NCBI GenBank assembly: GCA_029263275.1
Contig: JAJCXU010000447.1
Coordinates: 1-9,567 of the forward strand
Origin: Ilumatobacter sp.
Lineage (GTDB): Bacteria; Actinomycetota; Acidimicrobiia; Acidimicrobiales; Ilumatobacteraceae
Direction of reading: 5' to 3'
DNA length: 9,567 bases
Notes under the pieces: generated by a model
Told to the model about the DNA's origin: nothing
Databases searched by the model: none
Seen by the model: the letters and a program-made list of their open reading frames with translations, nothing else
Shown here: one piece after another, positions 5,522 through 9,567 of the stretch
Layout: every line of letters starts with the position of its first letter
Numbering within the stretch: position 1 is the stretch's first letter
Made by a program: the position numbers and the translations under genes

Positions 5522-6637
5522 TCAGAGCTCGATGCCGCCGGTGTCGTCGACGACAGCCTCGCGGATGAGCGGGCCGGACGCATCAGACAGCGTGGCGGGA
5601 ATCTCCGGCTCCGGACGACGCACCACGAAGCGGCGCATCGGCGAGCTGCGTGACTCGACGACTTCTTCTTCGAGCACGGTGAAGCGCACACCACCGACAA
5701 GGTCGGTGAGGAGGTTGAAGAGGGTCGCGAGCAAGACCCACAGACCGGTCAAGCCGAGAACAGCGAACAGCCCTGCAATCCAGGCGCTGTGATACAGCTC
5801 GCCGCCGTTGAACTCGAACGACTGCCAACCGAACGACTCGAAAAAGCGTTCGACGTTCTCGACGGTGCCGGTGGCGTACGCCACGTTCCACAGCAGCACA
5901 CCGGCGGTGAGCACGATGAGGTACAGCACGAGGTTGGCGAGCAACGCAATCTTGAACACCGACCAGGGGTCGACGTGACGAACGACGCGGGTGACCTTGC
6001 GGACGCGAGGCTTGCGACCGAGGATGCGTGGCACCCGGAGCGGAACAGGAACCGGCGCCGGGTCGAAGTCGACCGGCCGTTTCGGGCGACGACGCGATGC
6101 CGTGGTGTCGTCCTGCGGTGCGTAGTCGACGACCGGACCATCGATGTCGGCCCGGCGGAGTTCCTCGAGGATGTCGGTCGACACCCCGGGCGCGTCACCG
6201 GTCGTGCCCTCCTTCGCCTCAGCGTCGGTGTCGGCTTCATCGTCAGCGTCATCGTCAGCGTCGTCGACGAGCACATGTGCTTCGTCATCGGTCGCGGCGA
6301 CGATCTTCGGGACGTCAAAGGTCTGGTCGTCATCGACGAAATCGCCGTCGTACTCGTCCTCGACGAACAACTCTGCCGACGACTCGTCGAGCTCAGCGTC
6401 GTCCTCGGCTGCTGCGACGGCCTCGTCATCCGCAGCGTCGTCCCCGACATCGGAGTCCTCGACGACATCTGCGTCATCGACTTCGTCAGCTGATGCGTAC
6501 TCCTCGATCGACTCGACCAGAGACTCGTCGATCGCATCGATCTCGGCTGTGCTCGGACCATCCGACTCGTCGACGGTGAGCGCGTCGACGGCATCGTCAG
6601 CCAGCGACGATTCAAGATCCTCTTCGGTCGTGCTCAC
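5522..6637 (-). CDS. DUF3566 transmembrane protein with long acidic N-terminal region
   Basis: A 371-residue protein, homologous by pattern to the DUF3566 protein encoded next to gyrA in actinobacteria (M. tuberculosis Rv0007). Residues 1-175 are extremely rich in Asp, Glu and Ala and surely disordered. Residues 181-220 are strongly basic (SRRRPKRP, GRKPRVRKVTRVVRH). The DUF3566 core is 220-325: HVDPWSVFKIALLANL enters transmembrane helix 1 (about 227-253), a loop with an amphipathic segment follows, then helix 2 (284-308) and the signature LFNLLTDLVGGVRFTV. A 45-residue tail follows, ending DDTGGIEL. The role of the family is not settled; association with the gyrase locus is conserved. The start is uncertain. 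I prefer GTG 6637, giving MSTTEEDLES, because TACACT lies 7 nt upstream and codons before it (AAT, GGG, ACA) look non-coding. ATG 6667 and ATG 6682 are alternatives. Confidence 0.9.
   Translation of the reverse strand: MSTTEEDLESSLADDAVDALTVDESDGPSTAEIDAIDESLVESIEEYASADEVDDADVVEDSDVGDDAADDEAVAAAEDDAELDESSAELFVEDEYDGDFVDDDQTFDVPKIVAATDDEAHVLVDDADDDADDEADTDAEAKEGTTGDAPGVSTDILEELRRADIDGPVVDYAPQDDTTASRRRPKRPVDFDPAPVPVPLRVPRILGRKPRVRKVTRVVRHVDPWSVFKIALLANLVLYLIVLTAGVLLWNVAYATGTVENVERFFESFGWQSFEFNGGELYHSAWIAGLFAVLGLTGLWVLLATLFNLLTDLVGGVRFTVLEEEVVESRSSPMRRFVVRRPEPEIPATLSDASGPLIREAVVDDTGGIEL
6238..6261. repeat. Two perfect 12-bp tandem copies inside the acidic coding region
   Basis: CATCGTCAGCGT occurs twice back to back (6238-6249 and 6250-6261), within a longer run of GTC/GTCGTC-like triplets that encodes Asp-Asp-Ala blocks of the DUF3566 N-terminus. 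The 12-bp unit keeps the frame, so copy number could vary without disrupting the protein. Confidence 0.7.
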
Positions 6638-6644
6638 ACCGGCG

Positions 6645-6650
6645 AGTGTA
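6645..6650 (-). promoter_or_regulatory. Candidate -10 element (TACACT) for the DUF3566 gene
   Basis: On the minus strand TACACT is followed by 7 nt and then GTG 6637, the spacing of a leaderless promoter. A perfect TTGACA (6678-6673) exists upstream, but the 22-nt spacing is too long for a standard pair, so the two may be unrelated. Confidence 0.3.
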
Positions 6651-6714
6651 CGCAACCCATTGCTCATGATCCTGTCAAGCATTGATCTCGCCCTGCGCAG
6701 GCCCACAACCGGGC

Positions 6715-7032
6715 TCAGGGAGCGTTTGAGGCCCTCGCGGTGGCCGTGCTGTCGCCAAGGCGCACCCGGACCGTCACCTCGTGATCCCCAGGGCCGTGCG
6801 ACCACGAGATCACCGCGGCTCCGTGGCGGGCTGCGTAGTCGTGTGCGGCCGCGGCGCCACCGTCGAGTGAGGCCAACGCGGCCGCATCTGCAGCGGTCTG
6901 GGCCCGGGCTCGATCCTGCGCGATCCCCCCGAAATCCACCAGTGCGGCCATCAAGGCGAGGCCAAGCGCCAGGGCCACCACCAGAACCAAGACCGATGAT
7001 TGACCTGCGTCGCCGCGTCGCGATGCGCTCAT
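6715..7032 (-). CDS. TadE-like single-helix membrane protein
   Basis: A 105-residue protein starting MSASRRGDAGQSS. One hydrophobic helix spans about 13-33 (VLVLVVALALGLALMAALVD). It is followed by the conserved RARAQTAADAAALASL stretch (41-56) that marks TadE/TadG-type pseudopilin-like proteins, and by a small beta-rich tail (VTVRVRLGDSTATARA). Known relatives, such as the TadE-like protein of actinobacterial helicase/secretion clusters, accompany Flp/Tad pilus genes and are thought to be exported or membrane anchored. Here the gene stands alone between gyrA and DUF3566. The ATG at 7032 is preferred because GGAG lies 6 nt upstream; ATG 7035 and GTG 7044 are in frame upstream. Codon use is GC-rich at third positions, as expected for a real gene, while the overlapping frame is low-complexity Arg/Gly/Pro. 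It lies 77 nt before the chosen DUF3566 start. Confidence 0.8.
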   Translation of the reverse strand: MSASRRGDAGQSSVLVLVVALALGLALMAALVDFGGIAQDRARAQTAADAAALASLDGGAAAAHDYAARHGAAVISWSHGPGDHEVTVRVRLGDSTATARASNAP

Positions 7033-7038
7033 CATCCA

Positions 7039-7042
7039 CTCC
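7039..7042 (-). promoter_or_regulatory. Ribosome binding site (GGAG) deciding the TadE-like start
   Basis: On the minus strand GGAG is separated by 6 nt from ATG 7032 but by only 3 nt from ATG 7035, and it overlaps GTG 7044. Spacing therefore favours ATG 7032. Confidence 0.55.
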
Positions 7043-7110
7043 ACTCACTCGTCGTCGTGAGGCTGCGTCAACAGCGAGCGGTCAGGCTATCGCGACGCGT
7101 GAAGTGGCCG

Positions 7111-7157
7111 AACGCGTGTGGATGTTGCGCACATACTGCGCAAGATCCACACGCGTT
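7111..7157. repeat. Long inverted repeat (21-nt arms, one mismatch) just downstream of gyrA
   Basis: Arms 7111-7131 and 7137-7157 are inverted copies of 21 nt with a single internal mismatch, around a 5-nt loop (CATAC on plus). The outer ends read AACGCGTGTGGAT and ATCCACACGCGTT. It begins 15 nt after the gyrA stop on the minus strand. As RNA it would form a 13-bp stem, a C-C mismatch and a 7-bp stem. No T-run follows on either strand, so it is not a classic terminator. It could act as a U-less terminator, a 3'-end stabiliser of gyrA mRNA, or a protein-binding palindrome. Confidence 0.85.
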
Positions 7158-7172
7158 GCCGCGTGCTTCGGG

Positions 7173-9567
<2,395 letters not shown>

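Noticed and set aside
6231..6600. Repetitive GTC/GAC triplets considered as a CRISPR or satellite array
   Set aside because: The repeats are in-frame codons for Asp/Glu/Ala with no spacers; only a small 12-bp tandem pair is real.
6690..6720. Short GC-rich pairing (CCCTG...CAGGG with GCCC/GGGC) after the TadE-like gene
   Set aside because: The stems are only 4-5 bp with a large bulge and no T-run; too weak to call a terminator.
6638..7048. Extension of the DUF3566 frame by up to 137 residues upstream to 7048
   Set aside because: The extension is Arg/Gly/Pro low complexity and overlaps the better-supported TadE-like gene in another frame; the natural start is near 6637-6682.
7066..7071. TTGACG as a -35 for the TadE-like gene
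   Set aside because: No acceptable -10 lies 16-18 nt downstream (GTGAGT), so the match is probably chance.

Overview
The window is high-GC bacterial chromosome with dense, ordinary housekeeping gene content. I see no mobile element, CRISPR array or prophage. The order gyrA – DUF3566 membrane protein – tRNA-Ile(GAT), all on the minus strand, is the arrangement known downstream of gyrA in actinobacteria such as Mycobacterium tuberculosis. The MgtE-N/CBS plus DUF1003 gene pair is also a common actinobacterial neighbourhood. The divergent GyrA and the strongly acidic membrane protein suggest a deep actinobacterial branch. My best guess is Acidimicrobiia, of the Ilumatobacter type, but this is inference and I matched no genome.

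Layout from left to right. Positions 1-1333 (minus) hold a DUF389 membrane protein cut off at the left edge. A 74-bp divergent promoter region follows. Positions 1408-2667 and 2664-3227 (plus) are a translationally coupled pair: a pore-less MgtE-N/CBS protein and a DUF1003 membrane protein. The DUF1003 gene overlaps tail-to-tail by 82 bp with a minus-strand alpha/beta hydrolase (3146-4057). Upstream of the hydrolase on the same strand lie a Rossmann-fold, saccharopine-dehydrogenase-like oxidoreductase (4115-5077) and a tiny membrane protein (5077-5211) that overlaps it by one base. These three look like one operon, separated from the tRNA-Ile gene (5307-5380) by a strong UUCG-loop terminator.

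Right half, all minus strand: gyrA (7173-9567, start beyond the right edge), a large 21-bp-arm hairpin (7111-7157), a single-helix TadE-like protein (6715-7032), and the DUF3566 protein with a long Asp/Glu-rich N-terminal region (5522-6637), then tRNA-Ile.

The left half suggests a membrane and ion-homeostasis theme (DUF389, Mg-sensor-like domain, DUF1003), but no function is proven. The right half is the gyrase end of what is usually the dnaA-gyrB-gyrA region. Most interesting points: GyrA has Ala where most GyrA proteins have the quinolone-contacting Asp, combined with ParC-like motifs and a degenerate GyrA-box; a near-perfect long hairpin lies just after gyrA; an orphan TadE-like gene is inserted between gyrA and DUF3566; and three genes show a -10 element 6-8 nt before the start codon, as expected for leaderless mRNAs. 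No intergenic stretch exceeds 300 bases. The longest, 5381-5521, holds the tRNA promoter and a weak hairpin.
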